NCBI GenBank assembly: GCA_937988695.1 | Contig: CALKHM010000214.1 | Coordinates: forward strand, 1 to 8,558 | Source: an uncultured Microbacterium sp. | GTDB lineage: Bacteria > Actinomycetota > Actinomycetes > Actinomycetales > Microbacteriaceae | Reading direction: 5' to 3' | DNA: 8,558 nucleotides | Position numbers and translations under genes: made by a program | Shown here: piece after piece, positions 1-7,013 of the stretch | Numbering within the stretch: position 1 is the stretch's first letter | How the letters are laid out: every line of letters begins with the position of its first letter | The notes under the pieces: model-generated | What the model saw: only the letters and a program-made list of their open reading frames with translations | Told to the model about the DNA's origin: nothing | Database searches by the model: none

Positions 1-731
1 CGGACGAACCGCACCACCGCCTCAGCGTGCGCGGCGCCCAGACCCGCCGCACCCGCGCCGAAGCGCGCGGTATCGGCCCCGTGCACCGGCTCGGCGGGCA
101 CGTCGTCGAACAGCAGGGCGAAGCGACGGATGCCTGCGGCGGCCACCTGGCGCGCCTTGGCCGCCAGCAGCTCGTGCTCGGCATCGTCGGAGAACCGCAT
201 CGATCCGGCCGGGTGCAGCGCGAACACGAACTCGACGCCGGCGGCCTCGGCCGTCGCCGACAGGCGCGCCAGCCGTGCGAGGTCGGCGTCCGGGTAGGGC
301 TCACGCCAGCGTTCCCGATGGTAGGGATCGTCCTTCGGCGCGTACACGTAGGAGTTCAGCTTCACCAACTGGGCGAACTCGAACATGGTCATCCGCTCGG
401 CGTCGCTCCACGGCTCGCCGTAGAACCCCTCGATGATCCCGCGATGTGCGAGCACGGGCGCGTCGGCGATCGCGACGTCGGGCAGGCCGCCGTCCTGCTC
501 GGTGAGCCATCGCAGAGTCTGCCGCGCGTAGCCCTCGCCGCGCGTGCTCGACGAGGTGATCCGCACGTGGCCGGCCAGCACGTCGAGGCGGTACGCCTCG
601 GGCCCCAGCGAAGGGTCGTGCACGTGCTCGACATCGGAGAGCAAGGGAGACCGCGTCTCATCGGCGATGACCAGCTGTGCGGGCAGCGGAAGCAGACCGG
701 TCAGGAGGTGCGAAGAGGACCGCAGGAACAC
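1..731 (-). CDS. GH84-type beta-N-acetylglucosaminidase, C-terminus cut by window edge
   Basis: Reading the minus strand downward from about base 731 gives an open frame that runs off the window at base 1 (243 residues visible). Family hallmarks are clear: HRGIIEGFYGEPW at residues 96-108, then a segment with YAPKDDPYHRERW, and FALLFDDVP ending in the Asp pair D209-D210 (bases 102-107). This pair matches the catalytic Asp-Asp of GH84 enzymes, which use substrate-assisted catalysis through the 2-acetamido group to remove beta-linked GlcNAc. Residues 1-95 resemble the small alpha/beta domain that precedes the GH84 barrel. No signal peptide is seen, so it is probably cytoplasmic. The start is uncertain: GTG at 729-731 is chosen, but GTG at 747-749 and a CTG at 702-704 are possible and none has a Shine-Dalgarno sequence. 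It is divergent from the GH-D-like gene and shares the tandem operators with it. Family call is firm; exact substrate (GlcNAc versus sulfated or GalNAc forms) is not known. Confidence 0.88.
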   Translation of the reverse strand, partial: MFLRSSSHLLTGLLPLPAQLVIADETRSPLLSDVEHVHDPSLGPEAYRLDVLAGHVRITSSSTRGEGYARQTLRWLTEQDGGLPDVAIADAPVLAHRGIIEGFYGEPWSDAERMTMFEFAQLVKLNSYVYAPKDDPYHRERWREPYPDADLARLARLSATAEAAGVEFVFALHPAGSMRFSDDAEHELLAAKARQVAAAGIRRFALLFDDVPAEPVHGADTARFGAGAAGLGAAHAEAVVRFV

Positions 732-734
732 ACC

Positions 735-748
735 TGGGAACGCTACCA
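735..748. promoter_or_regulatory. LacI-type operator, copy A1
   Basis: TGGGAACGCTACCA fits the cre-like pattern TG-NN-AA-CG-NT-NN-CA of LacI-family operators, with the central CG into which the hinge-helix leucine inserts. It lies 32 bases before the GH-D-like ATG and close to the probable GH84 start, so one repressor dimer could control both directions. The binding protein is inferred to be the LacI regulator encoded at 4402-5430. Confidence 0.72.
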
Positions 749-751
749 CAC

Positions 752-765
752 TGGGAACGTGACCA
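752..765. promoter_or_regulatory. LacI-type operator, copy A2
   Basis: TGGGAACGTGACCA repeats the left half of copy A1 exactly but has G instead of T at position 10, so it is the least symmetric of the four copies. It is spaced 17 bp from A1, about 1.6 helical turns, and ends two bases before the -10 hexamer of the rightward promoter. Occupancy should block RNA polymerase. Confidence 0.68.
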
Positions 766-767
766 CA

Positions 768-773
768 TAGAAT
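768..773 (+). promoter_or_regulatory. -10 element of a probable leaderless promoter
   Basis: TAGAAT matches the TATAAT consensus at five of six bases. Six bases separate it from the ATG at 780, so transcription would start at the A of the start codon. This fits a leaderless mRNA, common in actinobacteria, and explains why no ribosome binding site precedes the gene. No convincing -35 hexamer is seen at the expected position (about 745-750); that stretch is inside the tandem operators. Confidence 0.6.
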
Positions 774-779
774 GGCGGC

Positions 780-2561
780 ATGGCCCGACTCCCCCTGTTG
801 ATGACGACCACGGACGAGCGCACGACGATCACCGGATCCTCCTACGTGCTGACCTGGCTCGGCGGTCACCACGGCGTCGTGCACTCGCCGTACCTGGAGT
901 TGAGCGACCTGGAGGGCAACCGCTGGACCCGGCTCTGCGTGCTCTCCAGCGTCCACACCGTGCAGGCCCACGACGAGACCGTGTCGATCGATGAGCCCAT
1001 CGCGACCCGCGAGGGCGACGAGATCCTCGTGCGCGTGCGCACGTCGTCAAGCCACTGGGCCTCCCGCACGCTCGAAGTGCGATGTACTCACGACGCCGTC
1101 GAGCTCGCTCTGGTCGCCGTCGGTGCCGGGGACCTGACCGATGTGACGATCGCCGGCGGCGAGGGCATCGTGCCTACCGGGGCGTCGGGCACGTTCCGCT
1201 CGTCGATCGACGCGGCATCCTTGTTCGTGCCCACCCCCACCGAACCGGTCGCATTCGCACGTCCCGCGACCTCGGCGGCGTCCCTGGGCGTCGTCGGAGA
1301 CGCCGACCCCGGACGCGTGCATGGCATCTTCTCTCCCCCACCCCTCGTGCTGGCCTGGTCGCGGGCCCGGGTCGAGGGCCCGCTGGTGCCTCCCGAAGGC
1401 CCGACGCTTGCGATCTCGCTGCGCGCACCGGTCCAGGAGCTGCGTTTCACGTCGCTGCGCTACGAGCCCCTGGACGGCGGCTTCCTGCTGCGCCTGCCCT
1501 ACGAAGGGCACACTGCCGTCGACGGCACGTGGCGCTCCCCGGTCGTGGTGCTGCGACCGGTCACCAGCGCGTACCAGGCGCTGACCGCCTTCCGCGACGA
1601 CCTCATCGCGCACGACCTGGCTCCGTCGAACGGCCCGCACGTCGAGCCGTGGTGGCGGCAGCCGCTGTTCTGCGGATGGGGCGCACAGGTCGCGCGCGGG
1701 GGCGCCCCGGCTCCGGACCTGTGCCGTCAGGACCTGTACGACGAATTCCTCGCGATCCTCCGAGCCGCCCACCTGGAGCCGGGGACGATCGTCGTCGACG
1801 ACCGCTGGCAGCATGAATACGGCACGGCCGAGCCTGACCCGGAGGCGTGGCCAGACCTGCGCGGGTGGATCGCACAGCGGCATGCCGAGGGCCGACGCGT
1901 CCTGCTGTGGTGGAAGGCGTGGGATCCGGCGGGGCTGCCAGCCGGCGAGTGCGTGACGGATGCCGCCGGCCGCCCCATCGCCGCCGATCCGGGCAGTCCT
2001 GCCTATCGCGCGCGCTTGCGCGCGATAGTGACCCGCCTGCTCGGGCCCGACGGGCTGGACGCGGACGGATTCAAGGTCGACTTCACGCAGCGCGCACCCA
2101 GCGGACGGACGATGCGGGCCGCCCCCGACAGCGACGGGGTGTGGGGCATCGCCGCCCTGCACCGGCTCGTGGCCGAGATCCATGCGGCGGCCAAGGCGGC
2201 CAAGGCCGACTCCCTCGTCATCACGCACACCGTCCACCCGTCGTTCGGCGACGTCACCGACATGATCCGCACGAACGACGTGCTCGAACGCGACACGGCC
2301 GGCCAGCCGGTGCCGGCCGCCCTGCAGCTGACGGCGCGACACGCCATCGTCTCCCGGGTGCTCCCGCATCACCCGATCGACACCGACCAGTGGCCGATGC
2401 CCGGCCGTGCCGAATGGCTCGACTACACGAGACTGCAGCTGACCCTGGGCGTGCCGGCCCTGTACTACCTCGAACGCGTGCGCGACGACGAGCCGATCAC
2501 CGCGGACGACCTCGCCGGGGTCAGGGCCACGTGGGAGGACTATCGAAGGGCACTGGGATGA
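780..2561 (+). CDS. Clan GH-D-like alpha-glycosidase (GH31/GH36/GH27 relative)
   Basis: A 593-residue protein with an N-terminal beta-rich half (about 1-280) and a C-terminal barrel (about 295-593). Barrel features include IVVDDRWQ near residues 337-344, a WWKAWDP segment, and DGFKVDF, whose D434 (bases 2079-2081) sits where GH31/GH36/GH27 enzymes carry the catalytic nucleophile. D500 in MIRTNDV is a candidate acid/base, though its spacing from the Arg does not exactly match GH27. These enzymes cleave alpha-linked sugars with retention. The usual GH36 and GH31 signatures are not complete, so I cannot name the family or the sugar; alpha-galactosidase or alpha-N-acetylhexosaminidase are options. 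No signal peptide, hence cytoplasmic. ATG 780 is preferred over the in-frame ATG at 801 because a -10 box is placed for a leaderless start at 780. First gene of an operon with the MBL and LacI genes. Confidence 0.75.
   Translation: MARLPLLMTTTDERTTITGSSYVLTWLGGHHGVVHSPYLELSDLEGNRWTRLCVLSSVHTVQAHDETVSIDEPIATREGDEILVRVRTSSSHWASRTLEVRCTHDAVELALVAVGAGDLTDVTIAGGEGIVPTGASGTFRSSIDAASLFVPTPTEPVAFARPATSAASLGVVGDADPGRVHGIFSPPPLVLAWSRARVEGPLVPPEGPTLAISLRAPVQELRFTSLRYEPLDGGFLLRLPYEGHTAVDGTWRSPVVVLRPVTSAYQALTAFRDDLIAHDLAPSNGPHVEPWWRQPLFCGWGAQVARGGAPAPDLCRQDLYDEFLAILRAAHLEPGTIVVDDRWQHEYGTAEPDPEAWPDLRGWIAQRHAEGRRVLLWWKAWDPAGLPAGECVTDAAGRPIAADPGSPAYRARLRAIVTRLLGPDGLDADGFKVDFTQRAPSGRTMRAAPDSDGVWGIAALHRLVAEIHAAAKAAKADSLVITHTVHPSFGDVTDMIRTNDVLERDTAGQPVPAALQLTARHAIVSRVLPHHPIDTDQWPMPGRAEWLDYTRLQLTLGVPALYYLERVRDDEPITADDLAGVRATWEDYRRALG
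2003..2028. repeat. Perfect 11-bp inverted repeat inside the GH-D-like gene
   Basis: CTATCGCGCGC (2003-2013) and GCGCGCGATAG (2018-2028) are exact reverse complements around a GCTT loop. The stem is very GC-rich. No T-run follows, so it is not an intrinsic terminator. It encodes the ordinary-looking peptide YRARLRAIV, so it may be a by-product of Arg and Ala codon use. Confidence 0.7.
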
Positions 2562-4405
2562 CGCCCGTCGAGATCGCGCGAGGCGTGTGGCGCATCGCCG
2601 ACACGTGCGCGGTGTACCTCATCGTGGATCCGGAGCTCGACGCGGGCCAGCGGGACGCCGTCGCCATCGACTTCGGCTCCGGTCTGGCACTCGAGCACCT
2701 GGCCGACCTGGGCATCCGGGCGGTCACCGATGTGCTCATGACCCACCACCACCGCGACCAGGGCCAGGGGCTGCCGCTGGCGGTCGCGCACGGCGCGCGC
2801 ATCCACGTGCCGCCGGTCGAGGTGGAGCTGTTCGATCGCGTCGAGCAGATGTGGGCGAGCCGGCAGCTGGACAACGACTACAACCTGCGCCAGGACCGGT
2901 TCTCCCTGCTGCAGTCCGTTCCGGTGCACGCGACGGTGCCGGAGTACCGCGACCTGCCGCTGGGTCCGGCGACGGTGCGCGTGCTGCCCACGCCCGGACA
3001 CACGATGGGCTCGGTCTCCTATCTGCTCGAACGCGATGGCCAGCGCATCGCGTTCACCGGCGACCTCGTCTATGCGCCCGGCAAGGTCTGGTCCCTCGCC
3101 GCCACGCAGTGGTCGTACACGCAGAACGAGGGTCCGGCGATGACCGTGCTCAGCAGCATCCTGCTCGACCGGGAGAAGCCCACGATGCTTGCGCCCTCGC
3201 ATGGCGAGGTGATGCACGATCCGCATCGTGCGCTCACCGAGCTCGGCGACGCGATGCAGACCTACGTCGACAGCCGGCGCTCGTACCCGTGGGCCCTCGC
3301 CGATCGGCTGGACGACCCGTTCGTCGCCCTGACCGCGCACCTCCTGCTCAACCGCACGTCCATGTCCTGCTCGTACGTCGTGCTCTCCGAGACCGGCGAG
3401 GCACTGGTGATCGACTACGGGTACGACATGACGACGGGGATCGTCCTCGGCCAGGAGCGCGCCGCCCGACGCCCCTGGCTCGCGTCGCTTCCGGCGCTGC
3501 GTCGCAACCACGGGGTGACCAGGGTCACGGTGGCGCTGCCCACCCACTACCACGACGACCATGTCGCCGGCCTGCCGCTGCTGCGCGAGGTCGAGGGCAC
3601 CCAGCTGTGGATCCCGGAGAACGTCGCACCGACCATGGCCGATCCGTGGCGGGAGGATCTGCCGTGCCAGTGGTACGACCCGATCACCGCCGACCGCGTG
3701 CTGCGGCTGGACGAGCCGTTCCGGTGGAACGAGTACGAGTTCACCGCCCACGCACAGCCGGGACATACGCTGTACGCCGCCGCCTACAGCGCGGTCATCG
3801 ACGGCGTGACGGTCGTGTTCACCGGCGACCAGCAGGAGGGCCTGGGCGGACGCGACGGCCGCCGGGACATCATGAACTACCAGTACCGCAACCTGTTCCG
3901 GTTGGGCGACTATCGTCGCAGCGCGGCGCTGTACCAGCGGATCGCGCCGGGCCTGATGGCCTCGGGGCATTGGGAGCCGCGGTGGGCGGACGACGCCTAC
4001 CTCGACTACCTCGTCGCCGTCGGCGAGGAAGTTGACGACGTGCATCGCCGGCTGCTGCCGCTGGATGAGCTGGACATCGGCGTCGACGGCCAGGTCGCCC
4101 GCATCTTCCCCTACCGCTCGCGCGCGCACGTCGGCGACACACTCACCTATTCCGTGCACGTGCGCAATCCACACGCCGAGGCCTGCGAGGTGCGGTTGCA
4201 CTTCGTGCTGCCGATAGACTGGCGCTCATCCGCCGAGGAACGCGGGGCGCAGCTGGGGCCGCACGAGGAGGCAACCATGGATTTCACAGTCGTGGCCGGC
4301 TCCGTGGGACGACGACAGCGCCTTGCCGTGGATGTCACCGTCGGAGAGCTCCGACTCGGACAGCACGCCGAGGCCGTCGTCGACGTCGTACCGGTCGACG
4401 CATGA
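2558..4405 (+). CDS. Double metallo-beta-lactamase-fold hydrolase with C-terminal beta-sandwich-like domain
   Basis: A 615-residue protein with two MBL domains in tandem. Domain 1 (about 1-260) has H63-H64-H65-R66-D67-Q68, H148 in PTPGHT, D169 in FTGD and H215 in PSHGE; the last ligand of HxHxDH is Gln. Domain 2 (about 285-500) has a complete dinuclear set: H330, H332, D334, H335, H403 in QPGHT, D424 in FTGD and H471 in SGHWE. Residues about 510-615 look like an Ig-like beta sandwich (NPHAEACEVRLHFVLP). The MBL fold covers lactonases, phosphodiesterases, sulfatases of the alkyl type, amidases and others, so the reaction cannot be named. Most MBL enzymes have one such domain; this length reflects fusion. 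No signal peptide. ATG 2558 overlaps the previous stop by ATGA, and the next gene starts the same way, so translation is probably coupled. Its place between a glycosidase and the repressor implies a role in glycan breakdown. Confidence 0.88.
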   Translation: MTPVEIARGVWRIADTCAVYLIVDPELDAGQRDAVAIDFGSGLALEHLADLGIRAVTDVLMTHHHRDQGQGLPLAVAHGARIHVPPVEVELFDRVEQMWASRQLDNDYNLRQDRFSLLQSVPVHATVPEYRDLPLGPATVRVLPTPGHTMGSVSYLLERDGQRIAFTGDLVYAPGKVWSLAATQWSYTQNEGPAMTVLSSILLDREKPTMLAPSHGEVMHDPHRALTELGDAMQTYVDSRRSYPWALADRLDDPFVALTAHLLLNRTSMSCSYVVLSETGEALVIDYGYDMTTGIVLGQERAARRPWLASLPALRRNHGVTRVTVALPTHYHDDHVAGLPLLREVEGTQLWIPENVAPTMADPWREDLPCQWYDPITADRVLRLDEPFRWNEYEFTAHAQPGHTLYAAAYSAVIDGVTVVFTGDQQEGLGGRDGRRDIMNYQYRNLFRLGDYRRSAALYQRIAPGLMASGHWEPRWADDAYLDYLVAVGEEVDDVHRRLLPLDELDIGVDGQVARIFPYRSRAHVGDTLTYSVHVRNPHAEACEVRLHFVLPIDWRSSAEERGAQLGPHEEATMDFTVVAGSVGRRQRLAVDVTVGELRLGQHAEAVVDVVPVDA

Positions 4406-5430
4406 CGACCGAACGCCCGTTCGCGCGCGCCACGATCAAGGACGTCGCGGCCGCGGCGGGAGTGTCGCGGTCGACGGCGTCGCGGGCGCTGTCCGGGAAC
4501 GGATACGCCGCGCCGGAGGTGCGCGAGAGGGTGCGCGCTGTCGCGCACGAGCTCGGATACGTCGTGGACACGACCGCGCAGAGCCTCAAACAGCGCACCA
4601 GCCGCTCGATCGGGGTTCTGCTGTCCGACCTGCGCAACGCGTTCTACGCCGAGCTGGCGTCTGGGATCGGCACCGAAGCGCGCACGACTGGGCGCTCGAT
4701 CGTGCTCGTCGACCTCCACGGCCAGTCCGGCGACGAACTGGAAGCCGCCGAGACCCTGGTCGCGTCCCGTGTCTCCGGGGTCATCGCCACGCCGGTATCG
4801 GCAGCGCTGGCCCCGTTCCTGGCCCATCTGGCGGTGCCGCTGGTCGAGGTCGACCGTCGCTTCGATCCCGGCGGGACCGATGCCGTCGTCGTCGACAACC
4901 GGACGGCGGCACGCGAGACCACAGAGACCCTCCTCGCGCTCGGGCATCAGCGCATCGCGCTCATGATCGACGAGACGGAATGGACCACGGGAGCCGAGCG
5001 CCAGCGCGGATATCTCGACGCGTTCGAGGCGCGCCGGATCCGGCCGGACACCTCGCTCATCCTCAAGGCGGGCTGGGATGCCACCGCCGCGGGGGCCGCC
5101 GCGATGGCGCTGCTGTCGCGGTCGGACGCCCCCACCGCCGTCTTCACCGCGAACAACGTGCTCACCGAGGGGGTGTGGCGCGCGACGCAGGCACTGAAGC
5201 TGTCCGTCCCCGACGACCTGAGCATCATCGGATTCGACGATGCGCCCTGGATGAGCATGGTCCGTCCCGGCGTGTCCGTGCGACGGCAGGACACCCTCGG
5301 GCTCGGCGCGGCGGCGGTGCGCACGCTCGTGGCGCGGGTGGAGTCCCCCACCGCCCCGGTGCACACGATCGTGTTGCCCACCTCGTTCCTTGACCGCGGG
5401 TCGATCGGCGCGCCACGCGCGACGGCGTGA
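4402..5430 (+). CDS. LacI-family transcriptional repressor
   Basis: A 342-residue regulator of normal family length. The N-terminal helix-turn-helix covers TIKDVAAAAGVSRSTASRAL (residues 11-30), followed by the hinge helix AQSLKQ (59-64), whose L62 is the minor-groove wedge that needs a central CpG. Positions matching LacI Tyr17, Gln18 and Arg22 are R23, S24 and R28. From about residue 67 (SIGVLLSDLRN) to the end is a periplasmic-binding-protein-like effector domain, including DNRTAARETTETLLALGHQRIAL and IIGFDDAPW. The ligand is presumably a sugar or sugar phosphate from the pathway, which is inference. The start overlaps the MBL stop by ATGA, so it is the third gene of the operon and probably autoregulated through operators A1 and A2. 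All four operators here carry the central CG expected for such a protein. Confidence 0.95.
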   Translation: MTTERPFARATIKDVAAAAGVSRSTASRALSGNGYAAPEVRERVRAVAHELGYVVDTTAQSLKQRTSRSIGVLLSDLRNAFYAELASGIGTEARTTGRSIVLVDLHGQSGDELEAAETLVASRVSGVIATPVSAALAPFLAHLAVPLVEVDRRFDPGGTDAVVVDNRTAARETTETLLALGHQRIALMIDETEWTTGAERQRGYLDAFEARRIRPDTSLILKAGWDATAAGAAAMALLSRSDAPTAVFTANNVLTEGVWRATQALKLSVPDDLSIIGFDDAPWMSMVRPGVSVRRQDTLGLGAAAVRTLVARVESPTAPVHTIVLPTSFLDRGSIGAPRATA

Positions 5431-5470
5431 GTCCGGACGGCTCGGTCACGCCTCTTTGCGCACCACCGTA

Positions 5471-5484
5471 TGGGAACGATTGCA
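5471..5484. promoter_or_regulatory. LacI-type operator before the sulfatase, copy B
   Basis: TGGGAACGATTGCA matches the cre-like pattern including T at position 10 and the terminal CA. It lies in the 123-bp gap (5431-5553) between lacI and the sulfatase gene, 69 bases before the sulfatase ATG. The gap holds no other clear element: a -10-like CATATC (5483-5488) overlaps the operator end, but no -35 is well placed. No terminator with a T-run is visible after lacI, so some read-through is possible. Confidence 0.7.
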
Positions 5485-5542
5485 TATCGCGTCCTCCTGT
5501 GCAAGAGTGAGCCCGGGCCGCACAGGCTCTCCTTTCCCGAGT

Positions 5543-5546
5543 GAGG
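5543..5546 (+). promoter_or_regulatory. Ribosome binding site of the sulfatase gene
   Basis: GAGG within GTGAGG ends seven bases before the ATG at 5554. This spacing fixes the start and, unlike the GH-D-like gene, indicates a led transcript. Confidence 0.6.
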
Positions 5547-5553
5547 CCAGCGC

Positions 5554-6981
5554 ATGACACCTCCCAACATCGTGCTCATCCTTGTGGACGACCTCGGCTG
5601 GCGGGATCTCGGATGCTACGGCTCGACGTTCCACGAGACGCCTCACATCGACGCGCTGGCCGCCGGCGGCATGCGGTTCACCGAGGCGTACGCGGCCTCG
5701 CCGGTGTGCTCGCCGAGCCGGGCGAGCCTGCTCAGCGGCAAGGACGCCGCACGTGTGGGCATCACCGACTGGCTCGGCGGACAAGGGGTGGGACGGCTGC
5801 TGAACACGCCGTATCTGCGCGGCCTGCCAGAGAACGAGTACACGCTGGCGCGCGCGCTGCGGGCGGCGGGCTACCGCACGTGGCACGTGGGCAAGTGGCA
5901 CCTCGGCGGCGGCCGGAGCCTGCCCGACCACCACGGCTTCGACCTCAACGTCGCCGGATCGAGCCGCGCACTGCCGGGCTCCTACGTCAGTCCGTATCGC
6001 ATGGAGAACCTTCGCGACGGCCCGGACGGCGAATACCTGACCGACCGCCTCACCGACGAGGCGATCGCGCTCGTGGATCGCGCGGGCGATTCGCCGTTCT
6101 TCCTCAACCTCTGGCACTACGCCGTGCACACACCGATCCAGGCACCCGCGCCGCTCGTGGAGAAGTACCGCGCGAAGGCGCGCGCGATGGGGCTGCCGGA
6201 GGACGCGTTCGAAGAGGGTGAGCCGATGGCTGCGTGGCATCTGCGGGGGCAGCGCATCCGTCGCCGCACGCTGCAGTCCGACCCCGGTTACGCGGCGATG
6301 GTGGAGAACCTCGACGCCAACGTCGGACGTCTCGTCGAGGCCCTCCGGGAGCGGGGCCTGCTGCAGAACACGGTCATCGTCTTCACCTCGGACAACGGCG
6401 GACTGTCCACCGCCGAGGGATCGCCGACGACGAACCAGCCACTGCGCGAGGGGAAGGGCTGGCTCCACGACGGCGGGCTTCGCGTTCCCCTGATCGTCGC
6501 CGGCGGCGGGACGATCCCGGGGCTGGACACCGAGACGGTCACCAGCACGCCGGATCTCTTCCCCACGATCCTCGAGCTCGCTGGCCTGCCGCCGCTGCCC
6601 GCGCAGCACCTCGACGGCCGCAGCATCGCCGGGAGCCTGCGCGGCGAGGTCGCGGCACCGCACAGCATCCACTGGCACTATCCGCACTACTCCAACCAGG
6701 GCGGTCGCCCGAGCTCGGCCGTACGAAGCGGCAGGTACAAGCTGATCCGGGACTGGGAGACCGGACACGTCGCGCTGTACGACCTCGACGCCGACACCGG
6801 CGAGGAGCACGACCTCGCGACGACCCTCCCCGATGTGCTCGCCGAGCTCACCGACGACCTGGACCGGTGGCTGACGGATGTCGGCGCGCTGGTGCCGCGG
6901 CCCAACCCCTATCCGCACCCGTTCGACGACCCGCAGCCGGGAGATCATGGCGTCTCGCGCCGACGGGATCGCCACCGATGA
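5554..6981 (+). CDS. Type I (formylglycine-dependent) sulfatase
   Basis: A 475-residue arylsulfatase-superfamily enzyme that hydrolyses sulfate esters. NIVLILVDDLGW (5-16) supplies metal-binding D12 and D13; CSPSRASLLSG (52-62) is the C-x-P-x-R motif whose C52 must be oxidised to formylglycine by a formylglycine-generating enzyme, not present in this window. K114 and H116 in VGKWHLGG and D280-N281 in TSDNGG are the other expected active-site residues, and FHETPHIDALA is typical of the family. The protein starts directly at the catalytic domain with no signal peptide, so it is predicted to act in the cytoplasm. Beside a GH84 hexosaminidase, a sulfated amino-sugar oligosaccharide such as one from a glycosaminoglycan or mucin is a reasonable substrate, but the position of the sulfate cannot be read from sequence. 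It has its own operator-controlled promoter region and a GAGG ribosome binding site. Confidence 0.93.
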   Translation: MTPPNIVLILVDDLGWRDLGCYGSTFHETPHIDALAAGGMRFTEAYAASPVCSPSRASLLSGKDAARVGITDWLGGQGVGRLLNTPYLRGLPENEYTLARALRAAGYRTWHVGKWHLGGGRSLPDHHGFDLNVAGSSRALPGSYVSPYRMENLRDGPDGEYLTDRLTDEAIALVDRAGDSPFFLNLWHYAVHTPIQAPAPLVEKYRAKARAMGLPEDAFEEGEPMAAWHLRGQRIRRRTLQSDPGYAAMVENLDANVGRLVEALRERGLLQNTVIVFTSDNGGLSTAEGSPTTNQPLREGKGWLHDGGLRVPLIVAGGGTIPGLDTETVTSTPDLFPTILELAGLPPLPAQHLDGRSIAGSLRGEVAAPHSIHWHYPHYSNQGGRPSSAVRSGRYKLIRDWETGHVALYDLDADTGEEHDLATTLPDVLAELTDDLDRWLTDVGALVPRPNPYPHPFDDPQPGDHGVSRRRDRHR

Positions 6982-6982
6982 C

Positions 6983-7010
6983 TTGCCGCAGGACAACGGC
7001 CGTCTATACT
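6983..7010 (+). promoter_or_regulatory. Sigma70-type promoter of the ROK-SIS unit
   Basis: TTGCCG (6983-6988, four of six to TTGACA) and TATACT (7005-7010, five of six to TATAAT) are separated by 16 bases. The -35 begins two bases after the sulfatase stop codon. The start of transcription would fall near 7016-7017, inside operator copy C, giving a leader of about 48 bases. Confidence 0.7.
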
Positions 7011-7013
7011 ATG

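Larger units (their letters stand above)
734..767. repeat. Tandem 17-bp direct repeat carrying the two operators
   Basis: Two adjacent 17-bp units, CTGGGAACGCTACCACA (734-750) and CTGGGAACGTGACCACA (751-767), agree at 15 of 17 bases with no gap between them. They fill most of the space between the divergent GH84 and GH-D-like genes. The repeat unit contains the 14-bp operator described separately. Confidence 0.85.

Noticed and set aside
304..317. Operator-like CGGGAACGCTGGCG on the minus strand inside the GH84 gene
   Set aside because: Outer TG and CA are missing and the codons encode the conserved RERW segment.
27..770. 247-residue plus-strand open frame opposite the GH84 gene
   Set aside because: Arg/Gly/His-rich shadow of the minus-strand GH84 frame, which carries clear family motifs; it also runs through the operators.
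801..803. ATG 801 as start of the GH-D-like gene
   Set aside because: No ribosome binding site precedes it, whereas ATG 780 is placed correctly for a leaderless transcript; it remains a possible alternative.
1047..2372. 441-residue minus-strand open frame
   Set aside because: Antisense shadow of the GH-D-like gene, with low-complexity composition and no recognisable motif.
2540..4201. 553-residue minus-strand open frame
   Set aside because: Antisense shadow of the MBL gene, typical of GC-rich coding DNA.
4494..4507. CGGGAACGGATACG, resembling the operator, inside the lacI coding region
   Set aside because: It lacks the outer TG and CA and the bases encode the conserved region after the helix-turn-helix, so resemblance is probably chance.
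5431..5438. GTCCGGAC palindrome just after the lacI stop as a terminator
   Set aside because: Only 8 bp with no loop and no following T-run, so it cannot be an intrinsic terminator.
5446..6996. 516-residue minus-strand open frame spanning the sulfatase promoter
   Set aside because: Antisense to the sulfatase, whose plus-strand frame has all catalytic residues; the shadow crosses the operator region and has no family motif.
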